This document shows, piece after piece, positions 52,627 to 60,399 of a stretch of DNA of 64,000 bases (position 1 is the stretch's first letter; each line of letters opens with the position of its first letter). The notes under the pieces were generated by a model. It worked only from the letters and a program-made list of their open reading frames with translations. It was not told where the DNA came from and did not search any database. The position numbers were made by a program, and so were the translations under genes. The stretch lies in NCBI RefSeq assembly GCF_900129855.1, contig NZ_LT670819.1, forward strand, positions 186,001 to 250,000, given 5' to 3'. Source of the stretch: Streptomyces sp. 3214.6 (GTDB lineage Bacteria > Actinomycetota > Actinomycetes > Streptomycetales > Streptomycetaceae).

Positions 52627-53528
52627 CCAGCCGTATCGCGGTCACCGCAGCGACTGTCTTAGCTGCGGCGCTCGCCGTACCTGTCACCAGCTACGCGGAA
52701 GACGAACCCAAGGGCGGTGGCAGCGCACATTGCGGCCAGTTCACTTGCCAGGTCGAGGTCGACGTCCCCGGGCAGGCCGGTGGCCAGCAAGGCGGCAGCG
52801 GCTACACGGACGGAAGCGGATCATCGAGCGGTAGTAATGACGACTCTTACGAGAACGCTGACGGCACCTTCGAAACGGTCTGCACCTACAACCTCGCAGA
52901 CCCGCAGCCGCCCGTCGGAAGCCTGGACTGGGAAGGCCACGAACCCGGCGATGGAGCCGTGTACGAGCAGTCCTGCTCCGTGGCCCCCGACGGGGTTGAC
53001 GACCTCACCGTCCGTCGGCTGGTGTGGCTAGCCGAGCCGCCCGCACGACAGACGGTCGACCCAGCCGTCCTGGCGCAGCGTGCAGTCGACTCAATGACGC
53101 TACTTGGCCCGGACGTCGCCAGCCCGCGCGCGGCTGGGAACTACACGGTCGGCGTCCCGGTGTGGATGTGGGTCAACCAGAGCGCCACAACCTATGGGCC
53201 CAACATCGCTTCAGCGTCCGCAGGCGGGATCACGGTCACCGCGACGGCGAAGGTCTCGAAGATCGTGTGGCAGATGGGCGACGGCGCCAGCGTGACGTGC
53301 AACGGCCCCGGTACGCCCTACCAGGCGTCCGAGGGCATGGCCCAGTCCCCGACCTGCGGACATCTGTATTCCAAGACCTCAGCTGGTTCCGCAAACGGCA
53401 AGTTTCAGGTGACCGCGACCTCGACGTGGACGATCGGCTGGCAGGGCGGGGGAGCGACCGGCCAGCTCACCGAGGTCCGGCAGAGCAACGTGCAGGTGGC
53501 GATCGGTGAAGTGCAGGTCGTCAGGTAA
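52620..53528 (+). CDS. Secreted protein upstream of the Tad-like genes, 302 aa
   Basis: The ATG at 52620 overlaps the end of the lipoprotein gene. A Sec signal (SRIAVTAATVLAAALAVPVTSYA|ED) is followed by a Ser/Gly-rich stretch (GGQQGGSGYTDGSGSSSG) and a beta-rich domain with paired cysteines (CGQFTCQVEVDV, VCTYN, SCSVAP, VTCNGPG, TCGHLYSK). Similar secreted proteins stand before SAF/Tad genes in other Streptomyces, where they are often mislabelled as ATP/GTP-binding; no nucleotide motif is present here. Possibly a pilus-associated surface protein. Confidence 0.7.
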   Translation: MLTSRIAVTAATVLAAALAVPVTSYAEDEPKGGGSAHCGQFTCQVEVDVPGQAGGQQGGSGYTDGSGSSSGSNDDSYENADGTFETVCTYNLADPQPPVGSLDWEGHEPGDGAVYEQSCSVAPDGVDDLTVRRLVWLAEPPARQTVDPAVLAQRAVDSMTLLGPDVASPRAAGNYTVGVPVWMWVNQSATTYGPNIASASAGGITVTATAKVSKIVWQMGDGASVTCNGPGTPYQASEGMAQSPTCGHLYSKTSAGSANGKFQVTATSTWTIGWQGGGATGQLTEVRQSNVQVAIGEVQVVR

Positions 53529-53549
53529 CGGCGCCGGAAGGGCAGGACG

Positions 53550-54257
53550 TTGAGCAAGACCCAAGAACGTGCAGACGCAGTCAGCTCGAGCGGAGTCCTC
53601 CAGCAGGGGCGGGTGGCCGGGCCGGTGGCTCCGCCGCGGGTATCGGCCCGCAGGCGGCGACCGGGGGTGATCGCGTTGTCGCTGGCGCTGATCGCGGGCG
53701 GAGGCGCGGGGGTTGCCGTGCTGCTGCTCCAGGTCGGCGACCGCACCGAGGTGGTGACCGTGGTCCGCGAAGTCCAGGTCGGCCAGGTCCTCACCGAGGG
53801 CGACCTGGGCAAGGCCTCTCTCGCTCTGGACCCGGCTGTCAAAGCGGTGCGCTCCGACGATCTGGACTCGGTGGTGGGCAAGCGGGCAGCCGTCGAGCTC
53901 AAGCCCGGTTCCCTTCTCGCGCTTTCTCAGGTGACGAAGGATTCGCTGGTGAAGGCCGGTGAGCAGTTGGTGCCGATCGGTCTCGAGCCCAAGCAGATCC
54001 CGGCCACCGCGCTGGTGCCGGGCCAGAGGGTCCAGCTAGTGCACGTCCCGGCCCAGGGTGCTGCGGATACCGGCGAGACGTCCGACGCGGTGCCGCAGAC
54101 CATCGGCGGGCGGGTCGTGAAGGCTTCAGGAGCCGCGCCCGGCACCGGGATCATGGTCGTCGATGTCGCCACCTCCGCCGCTGACGGCCCGACTACCGCG
54201 GCGTGGGTGGCGGCCGGCACCTTGCGCCTGGTTCTCACCGCTGCGGACGGTAGCTGA
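53550..54257 (+). CDS. CpaB-like SAF-domain protein, 235 aa
   Basis: TTG at 53550 with GGCAGGA upstream. A basic N-terminus and one membrane helix (RRRRPGVIALSLALIAGGGAGVAVLLLQ, about 36-62) are followed by an SAF domain (VREVQVGQVLTEGDLGKASL, GKRAAVELKPGSLLALSQV) as in CpaB/RcpC pilus proteins, and a second beta domain. In Tad systems CpaB works on the outer side of the membrane during pilus assembly. It is coupled to the TadZ gene (stop and ATG share a base). Confidence 0.75.
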   Translation: MSKTQERADAVSSSGVLQQGRVAGPVAPPRVSARRRRPGVIALSLALIAGGGAGVAVLLLQVGDRTEVVTVVREVQVGQVLTEGDLGKASLALDPAVKAVRSDDLDSVVGKRAAVELKPGSLLALSQVTKDSLVKAGEQLVPIGLEPKQIPATALVPGQRVQLVHVPAQGAADTGETSDAVPQTIGGRVVKASGAAPGTGIMVVDVATSAADGPTTAAWVAAGTLRLVLTAADGS

Positions 54258-55084
54258 TGGCTGTCATCGCGCTGGCAGGCTGCAGTGGCGCGCCCGGCGT
54301 GACCACGAGCGCGCTCGCTTTGCTGCTGTCGTGGCCGCTGGAGCCGGGCCGGCGGCTGGTCCTGGCCGAGTGCGACCCGGACGGCGGGGCGGTGCTGCAC
54401 GGGCTGTTGCAGGGCACGCTCGGCGACCGGTACGGGCTGCGGAATCTTTCGGTCGCTGCCCGCCAGGGCGATCTCGGCGACGCTTTCTGGCGTCAGCTGA
54501 TCGACTTGAGCAGCGAGGACGGCAAGAAGGGTTCGCCGCGTGAGCGGTTGCTGCTGCCGGGCATCACCGATCCCGTGCAGGCGGCGAGTCTGGGATCGGT
54601 GTGGAAGGCCCTGGGGGTGATCTTCCGCGGTATCGAGGCCGAGCACGGTCACGACGTCCTGATCGACCTCGGCCGTAGGGGGGCCTTCGGGCCGTCTGGT
54701 GTCCTGGCCGAGCAGGCCGACGCCGTGCTGGTGGTGGTGCGCAACACCCTGCGCTGTCTGCAGGCAGCCGAGGGCCGGGTGCGCGCTCTGCAGGAGCGGG
54801 TCGGGGATGTCGGCCTGCTGGTGATTGACGAGGGGCCGTATCCGGCGGGTGAGGTGCAGCGTGTGCTGCAGGTGCCGGTGGTGGCGACGCTGCCGTACGC
54901 GCCGAAGGACGCCCGTGTGCTGTCCGACGGGGCGGAGCAGCCGCGTCACTTCATCAAGTCGCCGCTGATGAAGGCCGCCAGGACGGGCGGCGCGCTGCTG
55001 GTTCAGCGGGCTGCGGTGCGCCGGGCCCGCCTCGACCCGCGCGGCGTGCGCGCCGCGGGCGGCGGGGTGAGCCGTGCGCGGTAA
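54257..55084 (+). CDS. TadZ/CpaE-like ParA-type protein, 275 aa
   Basis: The ATG at 54257 overlaps the previous stop. It has a SIMIBI/ParA-like layout: an atypical P-loop GCSGAPGVTTSA (8-19), in which the usual signature lysines are absent, then VLAECDPDGG (a D-x-D type strand), VLIDLGRRG and ADAVLVVVRNTL. TadZ proteins localise Tad pilus assembly; degenerate P-loops occur among them. The last 20 residues are basic. It overlaps the TadA gene by 11 bases, so the set is one operon. Confidence 0.75.
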   Translation: MAVIALAGCSGAPGVTTSALALLLSWPLEPGRRLVLAECDPDGGAVLHGLLQGTLGDRYGLRNLSVAARQGDLGDAFWRQLIDLSSEDGKKGSPRERLLLPGITDPVQAASLGSVWKALGVIFRGIEAEHGHDVLIDLGRRGAFGPSGVLAEQADAVLVVVRNTLRCLQAAEGRVRALQERVGDVGLLVIDEGPYPAGEVQRVLQVPVVATLPYAPKDARVLSDGAEQPRHFIKSPLMKAARTGGALLVQRAAVRRARLDPRGVRAAGGGVSRAR

Positions 55085-56573
55085 GCCCCTGCACACCGAT
55101 CCTGTCGTGGCCCCGGCGTCCGGCCGCCCCCGGCCAGCGTGGTCGCACCAGACGAACGGCGTATCTGACGCTGCTGGTGCTGCCTCGAGTGCGCGTGTGC
55201 TGGGTGCCGGGGCGCCTCAGGTCATTGTCGATTACAGGGTTGCCCGGCATATCGCGGCCCAGGTTGCCAGGCAGCGCGAGGAGTTGCTGAAGACGACGCC
55301 GCAGATGGATCGGGCGAGCGAGGAGCAGCGTTGCCTGGAGTGGATCAATGAGGCGGTCGCTCTGTGGTCGGACGCGAACGCGATGGCTCCGCAGGAGGAC
55401 GAAGCGCTGCGGCGTGCCGTCTATGACCTGCTCTTCCGTGCCGGGCGGCTCCAGCCGTACCTGGACGATGACCGGGTCGAGGACATCATCATCCAGGGCC
55501 CGAACGAGGTGTGGCTCGACTACGGCGACGGTGAACGTCGCATGGTCGGGCCGATCGCGGAGTCGGAAGAGGAACTGCTGGAACTGTTGCGGGAGTTGGC
55601 GAGGGGTTCCGGGCACAGTGAGCGCACCATCTCCACGGCGAATCCCACCCTCGCCCTGTCCCTGCAGGACGGCTCCCGTCTCCAGGCCATCACCGGGCTC
55701 GGGCCGATGACCTATGCGGTCATCCGCCGGCACCGGGTCTCCCACGCCGATCTCGACGACCTGGTCCGGCTGGGCACGATCGATGCGATCCTGCGCGAGT
55801 TTCTCGGCGCGTGTGTACGCGCGGAGAAGAACATCATGATCGCGGGGAAGCAGAAAGCCGGGAAGACCACCTTGTTGCGGGCGATGCTCAAGGAGTTCGA
55901 CCCCGAGACGCGGTTTGCCACCATCCAGACCGAGGACGAGTTGTTCGCCCACGCCAACGGCTACCACCGGCAGGTCGTCTCCCTCACCGGGCGCGAGTCC
56001 AACGGAGAGAAGGACGTCACCGGCCGCGGGGCCGGCGAGGTCACCCTCCTGGACCTGATGCATCCGGCTTTGCGGATGTCGCTGGAGCGGATCGTGGTCG
56101 GCGAGGTCCGCGGCCCGGAAGTCGTGGCGATGATGCAGGCGCTGACGAACGGGTCGGGCGGCAACCTGTGCACCATCCATGCCCGCCGCCCGGACATCGT
56201 CTTCGACCGGATCGCCGAGTTGTACGCGCTCGCTCAGGACAACCTGTCCGAGCAGCTCGCCTACCGGCAGACCGCCAACGGTCTGGACTTCATCGTGTAC
56301 GTCGACATGACGGATGAGACGCAGATCGGCGGCCGCCGTCACCGCTATGTCAGCCACGTCCTGGAGCTGACCGGGATCGGCGAGTCCGGGCGGCCGGCCA
56401 CGAACGAGGTCTTCTCGCCCGGCAGCGAGTTCGGCGAGCTGCGGGCGGTGCCACGGATGGACCCGGGCTGCGTCGACGACCTGCGCCGCGTCGGGTTCGA
56501 CTCGGCGCTGCTGCAGCAGCCCTACGGGGCCTGGCAGGCGCCGCTGGCGCTGAAGGTAGGGGCAGGCCGGTGA
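55074..56573 (+). CDS. tadA: TadA/CpaF-like secretion ATPase, 499 aa
   Basis: GTG at 55074 lies within the end of the TadZ gene. It is a type II/IV secretion ATPase: N-terminal domain to about 230, Walker A GKQKAGKT at 258-265, an Asp box region TIQTEDELFAHANGYH, then Walker B/His box GEVRGPEVVAMMQALTNGSG near 343 and CTIHAR. TadA drives extension of Tad/Flp pili at the cytoplasmic face. VirB11 is a relative, but the neighbours TadZ, TadB and TadC favour the pilus role. Confidence 0.85.
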   Translation: MRGKPLHTDPVVAPASGRPRPAWSHQTNGVSDAAGAASSARVLGAGAPQVIVDYRVARHIAAQVARQREELLKTTPQMDRASEEQRCLEWINEAVALWSDANAMAPQEDEALRRAVYDLLFRAGRLQPYLDDDRVEDIIIQGPNEVWLDYGDGERRMVGPIAESEEELLELLRELARGSGHSERTISTANPTLALSLQDGSRLQAITGLGPMTYAVIRRHRVSHADLDDLVRLGTIDAILREFLGACVRAEKNIMIAGKQKAGKTTLLRAMLKEFDPETRFATIQTEDELFAHANGYHRQVVSLTGRESNGEKDVTGRGAGEVTLLDLMHPALRMSLERIVVGEVRGPEVVAMMQALTNGSGGNLCTIHARRPDIVFDRIAELYALAQDNLSEQLAYRQTANGLDFIVYVDMTDETQIGGRRHRYVSHVLELTGIGESGRPATNEVFSPGSEFGELRAVPRMDPGCVDDLRRVGFDSALLQQPYGAWQAPLALKVGAGR

Positions 56574-57520
56574 CCGTGCTGTGGGGGCTTTTGTGCGGTA
56601 TGGCCGCTGTCGGCGGGCTGATCGGCGTCGTGGCCGGTCTCGTGGGCACCACGGCGTCGCGCCGGGCCCCGCTGGGCCGGCGGTGGCAGGCCCTGCGCGA
56701 CGGGAAGGACCAGAGTGAGGACGTCCGGCTGCGCCGACGGGTCCTTACCGTCGCGGCCGGTGTCGTCTTCGCAGCTGTGTGGCTGGTCTCGGGGAACTTC
56801 GTGGGCGGCGCGCTGCTCGGCGCGGCCGTCATCGGCGTGCCCTGGCTGATCAAACCGGCGCAGACGGCGCAGGAACGCATCGGCCAGCTGGAGGCCTTGA
56901 GCGAGTGGACCCAGCGCCTGGCCGGCCTGCTCCGGCTGGGCATGGGTCTGGAACAGGCGATGACGGCCAGCCGCAAGGGCGTGCCGGACGGACTTGCCCC
57001 GCAGGTCATCAATCTGTCCGACCGGCTGCGCCTGGGGTGGCGGCCGGAGTCGGCGCTGCGCGCGTTCGGTGACGAGCTGAACGATGTCACCGCGGACAAG
57101 GTGGCCGCCGCTCTCATCCTGTCGGTCCATGACCGTGGCCCTGGGCTGGCGCAAGCGCTGGAGGACCTGGCCGGCACAGTCCGCGAGGAGGTCGCGGGCA
57201 AGCGGAGAGTCGAGGCGGACAGGGCCAAGTCGAGGACGACCGTGCGGTGGATGACCATCATCACCGTGGCCGTCGTGGTGGCCGGGTTCTTCGTACCGTC
57301 CTACACCAAGCCGTACGCCACCCTCCTCGGACAGCTGGTGCTCGCCCTCGTGACAGCCGGATTCATCGCCGTGCTCGCCCTGATGCGGCAGCTGGGATCC
57401 TTCCGCCGCATTCCGCGCTTCCTGATCACCGACCCGACGAGCACGGTCCGTCCGCCCGCGCCCGCGGCGGAGCCGGACCCGTCGGCCGCTGGCCGTGTGC
57501 CGCAAGGAGCCCTCTCGTGA
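56570..57520 (+). CDS. tadB: TadB-like pilus platform protein, 316 aa
   Basis: GTG at 56570 overlaps the TadA stop. It has membrane helices near 5-25, 60-95 and 225-265 (MTIITVAVVVAGFFVP, LLGQLVLALVTAGFIAVLALM), with a cytoplasmic T2SSF domain between (RLAGLLRLGMGLEQAMTAS; DKVAAALILSVHDRG; LAQALEDLAGTVREEVAGKR). TadB and TadC form the platform on which TadA acts. The order TadZ-A-B-C is conserved. Confidence 0.8.
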   Translation: MTVLWGLLCGMAAVGGLIGVVAGLVGTTASRRAPLGRRWQALRDGKDQSEDVRLRRRVLTVAAGVVFAAVWLVSGNFVGGALLGAAVIGVPWLIKPAQTAQERIGQLEALSEWTQRLAGLLRLGMGLEQAMTASRKGVPDGLAPQVINLSDRLRLGWRPESALRAFGDELNDVTADKVAAALILSVHDRGPGLAQALEDLAGTVREEVAGKRRVEADRAKSRTTVRWMTIITVAVVVAGFFVPSYTKPYATLLGQLVLALVTAGFIAVLALMRQLGSFRRIPRFLITDPTSTVRPPAPAAEPDPSAAGRVPQGALS

Positions 57521-58401
57521 ACCTGCTTCCCGTCGTCGTCACCGGCGCCGCGGTCGGCTCCGGCCTCGCCTTACTCGTGCGGGAACTCCTGCGCCCCCAG
57601 CCCGCGTTGGGGTCCGCCCTGCAGCGCAGCGCCCCGGCCGCACGGGCCGTGCCCGGGCCGGAGCCGGACCGCGAGGAGCGGTGGGGCCGGTGGCTGCTGG
57701 CCCGCCTGGAGCGCCTGCCCGGCGTGCGGATCCCCACCACCAACCTGGCCCTGCTCGGGCAGGGGCCGGGCCAGTTCGTGCTCAAGAAGTCGGCGCTCGC
57801 CGCGCTCGGTCTGCTCTGCCCGGTGATCGCGACGATTCCGTGGGTCATCGCAGGTGTCTCGCTGCCGTTCTATGTGCCCACCGGCGCCGGACTCCTCATC
57901 GCTGGACTGCTGTTCATCACCCCGGATCTCGCAGTGCGGGACCAGGCCAAGCGGGCACGGGAGGAGTTCGTGCACGCGCTGTCCGCCTACCTGGACCTGG
58001 TCGCGCTCAAGCGGGCCGCCGACGCCGGCCCCGCGGAGGCTTTGGAGAGGGCCGCAGAGGTCGGCCGCGGCTGGCCTTTCCTGTATCTGCAGGGCGCGCT
58101 GCGCCGGGCCCGGCTGGAGAAGATCCCGCCGTACCAAGCGCTCAGCGAGCTCGCCGCCGAATACGACCTGCCCGTCCTGGACGACGTCGCCGACATCATG
58201 CGGGGCTCGGCCACCGACGGCGCCGCCGTCTACAAGGCGCTGCGCGCCCGCAGCGCCGCCCTCACCGCCGAGCTGCTGGCCGTTCAGGCCGCCGAGGCCA
58301 ATGCCGCCAGCGAGAAAATGACCGCCCCGGGAGCCCTGCTCGCCGTCCTGGTCATGCTCCTGATGGCATTCCCCGCGGTGATCCGCATGCTCACCGTCTG
58401 A
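57517..58401 (+). CDS. tadC: TadC-like pilus platform protein, 294 aa
   Basis: GTG at 57517 overlaps the TadB stop (GTGA). Membrane helices near 5-20, 85-130 (LAALGLLCPVIATIPWVIAGVSL; GLLIAGLLFIT) and 275-292 (LLAVLVMLLMAFPAVIRML) surround a cytoplasmic T2SSF-type domain (EFVHALSAYLDLVALKRAAD). It pairs with TadB. The next gene starts after 56 bases with its own ribosome binding site. Confidence 0.8.
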   Translation: MNLLPVVVTGAAVGSGLALLVRELLRPQPALGSALQRSAPAARAVPGPEPDREERWGRWLLARLERLPGVRIPTTNLALLGQGPGQFVLKKSALAALGLLCPVIATIPWVIAGVSLPFYVPTGAGLLIAGLLFITPDLAVRDQAKRAREEFVHALSAYLDLVALKRAADAGPAEALERAAEVGRGWPFLYLQGALRRARLEKIPPYQALSELAAEYDLPVLDDVADIMRGSATDGAAVYKALRARSAALTAELLAVQAAEANAASEKMTAPGALLAVLVMLLMAFPAVIRMLTV

Positions 58402-58457
58402 CCTTGTCCCCGCCCGTTGCGCCCCGCTCTCGTTCAACCTCGCGTGGAGGAACCCTC

Positions 58458-58685
58458 ATGAAGCACACCACAGACCGCTTACACGGCGCGCTGTCCAGCG
58501 CGGCCCGATGGCTGGCGACGCGCCTGGAGGAGGGCCGCCGGGAACGGGCCCGCCGCCCGGACGCCGGCGACATCAGCATCACCACCGTCATCATCTGGGT
58601 GGCCGCCGTCACCGGCGCCGTGCTGATCGCCGGGACCATCGCCCTCGTGGTCGCCAAGTACAACGTCAAGCTCAACGGACTGTGA
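58458..58685 (+). CDS. Small Flp-pilin-like protein, 75 aa
   Basis: ATG at 58458 follows GTGGAGGAACC. A basic leader (RRERARRPDAG) is followed by DISITTVIIWVAAVTGAVLI and a second half of hydrophobic helix, a layout close to prepilin-type pilins with a cut after Gly38 or so. The +5 residue would be Thr instead of the usual Glu. It sits right after TadC, where the pilin or a TadE-like minor subunit is expected. I see no prepilin peptidase gene in the window. Candidate major pilin by size and position. Confidence 0.6.
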   Translation: MKHTTDRLHGALSSAARWLATRLEEGRRERARRPDAGDISITTVIIWVAAVTGAVLIAGTIALVVAKYNVKLNGL

Positions 58686-58691
58686 ACTGTG

Positions 58692-59114
58692 ATGCCTTCC
58701 AGGCGGCTGAAGAACTGGTGGCGGGGGCGAGGACTGCACGGCGACCGCGGTGACGCATCCATCCAGATGGCGATCGTCTTCCCGTTCGTGCTGCTCGCCA
58801 CGGTGGCCGTGATCCAGGCCTCGATGTGGTACTACGCACGGCAGATCGCCCTGACCGCGGCCCGCGAGGGCCTCACCGCGGCCCGCTCCTACCAGGCGAG
58901 CCCCGCCGACGGCGCGGCCCGCACCCGGGAGGTGCTGGGACGCACCGCAGGCGACAGCCTGCGCGGCTACAGCGTCTCGGCCAGCAGCGACGGCCAGCGG
59001 GTACGGGTCCAGGTCTCCGGCACTGCCATGTCGATGATCCCGGGCGTGACGGGCCTGCAGGTGACCCAATCGGCATCCGGCCCCGTGGAACGCTGGACGG
59101 AGCCTCAACAGTGA
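58692..59114 (+). CDS. TadE-like pseudopilin, 140 aa
   Basis: The start is ATG 58692 or the GTG just before it (58689). A short basic leader ends in GDRG|DASIQMAIVFPFVLLATV, the TadE prepilin-like helix, here with Gln at +5; then SMWYYARQIALTAAREGLTA, which is typical for TadE, and a small beta-rich outside domain (VRVQVSGTAMSMIPGV). It is probably a minor pilus subunit. It is followed by an unusual 368-base gap inside the operon. Confidence 0.75.
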   Translation: MPSRRLKNWWRGRGLHGDRGDASIQMAIVFPFVLLATVAVIQASMWYYARQIALTAAREGLTAARSYQASPADGAARTREVLGRTAGDSLRGYSVSASSDGQRVRVQVSGTAMSMIPGVTGLQVTQSASGPVERWTEPQQ

Positions 59115-59482
59115 ACCGTTCCTATGGACTGAGCAGGAATGAGTCTGCTCAGCCGCACGCCCCAAACGGTCTTGGACGCACTGGTCCCCGGCGTACTCAA
59201 CCCCGGGGCGGCAACACGCATCCTGTGCGTGGTCCTGGCCCGGGAGGCCAGTTCCCTACGCGACCCGGCCATTTGGATACGGCCAGAGGCGACGGGGAGG
59301 CCCTGAACCATCACGCTGGTGGAGCAGGGGCCCTGCACGCTGACGCCGAATCCGACGTCCCAGATCGCACAGCCACGCTGACCCGGATGGACCAGGGCGC
59401 CGCAAGGCCGAAAGCCGAGCATCACACGATCGAGGTAAAACGACCTCATGCACGCTCCTCGACGAGCAGTTGCAGCCCCGTA
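59115..59482. other. Non-coding gap inside the Tad-like operon
   Basis: No gene is visible in these 368 bases although genes on both sides are packed. It is lower in GC than its surroundings. An inverted repeat CTGAGCAG (59129-59136) / CTGCTCAG (59145-59152) lies near the left end. It may be a short insertion, a remnant or a regulatory gap. Confidence 0.4.
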
Positions 59483-59944
59483 ATGAACCCCGTGCGCTAC
59501 AAGCCCCGATGGGCTCGCAGGCTCCGCGGCGACGAGGGCAGCGCCGCGATCGAGGCGGCCGTCGTCCTCCCCTCGCTGATCATGTTCTTGTGTCTGGCCC
59601 TGGCCGGCGGACGCCTCGTCACCTCCGGGGCGAAGATCGACGCCGCTGCGCAGGATGCGGCCAGGGAAGCCTCCCTCCACCGCACCGCGGCCGCCGCCCA
59701 GAGCGCCGCCCACGCGGCGGCCGACGAGTCCCTGGGCGGCCAGGGCATCGCGTGCGCGTCGACGTCCGTCAGCATCGACACCGGCGGCCTCAGCGTGCCG
59801 GTCGGCCAGGTAGGCACCGTCACCGTGACCGTGACCTGCACGGTCGATCTGTCCGACCTGCTGCTGCCGGGCGTGCCCGGGACCCGCACGCTCACCTCGA
59901 CGGCGACTTCGGTGGTGGATCAGTACCGGCAGCGAGGTGAGTGA
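59483..59944 (+). CDS. TadE/TadF-like pseudopilin, 153 aa
   Basis: ATG at 59483 is the first good start; the frame is open upstream but without bias, and no clear ribosome binding site precedes it. The leader ends DEG|SAAIEAAVVLPSLIMFLCLA, a classic TadE-type prepilin helix with Glu at +5. The outside part is Ala-rich helical (AAAQDAAREASLHRTAAAAQ) then beta-rich with a CASTSV/CTVDL cysteine pair. It overlaps the next start (ATGA type). Confidence 0.75.
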   Translation: MNPVRYKPRWARRLRGDEGSAAIEAAVVLPSLIMFLCLALAGGRLVTSGAKIDAAAQDAAREASLHRTAAAAQSAAHAAADESLGGQGIACASTSVSIDTGGLSVPVGQVGTVTVTVTCTVDLSDLLLPGVPGTRTLTSTATSVVDQYRQRGE

Positions 59945-60399
59945 TGTTCCTCCGGCAGATCCGAGGGAACCGGGCCCGGTGGGATGACCGGGGAGGCGTC
60001 ACCGTGTTCGTCGCCGTGTGCGTGATCGCGCTGATCGGCATCATCGGCGTCGCCGTCGACGGCGGCAGCAAGATGCGCGCCGGCGAACACGCCGACTACA
60101 TCGCCGGCGAGGCCGCCCGGGCCGGCGGCCAGGCCATCGACCCCGCCGAGGCCATCAGCGGCAACGCGATCGTCGTGGACCCGCAGGCCGCCCAGGCCGC
60201 CGCCGCGGCCTACCTGCGCTCCGCAGGCGCGACCGGCACGGTCAGCGTGTCCGGCGACGGCACAACCCTCACCGTCACCGTCACCGGCTCCTACGACACA
60301 AAGTTCCTGTCGGCGGTCGGGATCGGCTCGCTGTCGGTGACCGGCCAGGGCAAGGCCACCCTCCTGCACGGCGTCACCGCACCCGAAGGCGGAACCTGA
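59944..60399 (+). CDS. TadG-like pilus protein, 151 aa
   Basis: ATG at 59944 overlaps the previous stop by one base; a GTG just upstream (59941) is the alternative. RWDDRG|GVTVFVAVCVIALIGI is a prepilin-like helix, followed by DGGSKMRAGEHADYIAGEAAR, the conserved block of Streptomyces TadG-type proteins, and a beta-rich end. Short for a TadG (no von Willebrand A domain). Coupled to the LysM-BTAD gene. Confidence 0.75.
   Translation: MFLRQIRGNRARWDDRGGVTVFVAVCVIALIGIIGVAVDGGSKMRAGEHADYIAGEAARAGGQAIDPAEAISGNAIVVDPQAAQAAAAAYLRSAGATGTVSVSGDGTTLTVTVTGSYDTKFLSAVGIGSLSVTGQGKATLLHGVTAPEGGT

Noticed and set aside
55074..56573. VirB11 ATPase of the T4SS
   Set aside because: VirB11 is related, but TadZ, TadB and TadC neighbours and the order A-B-C favour TadA; Gram-positive T4SS usually lack VirB11.
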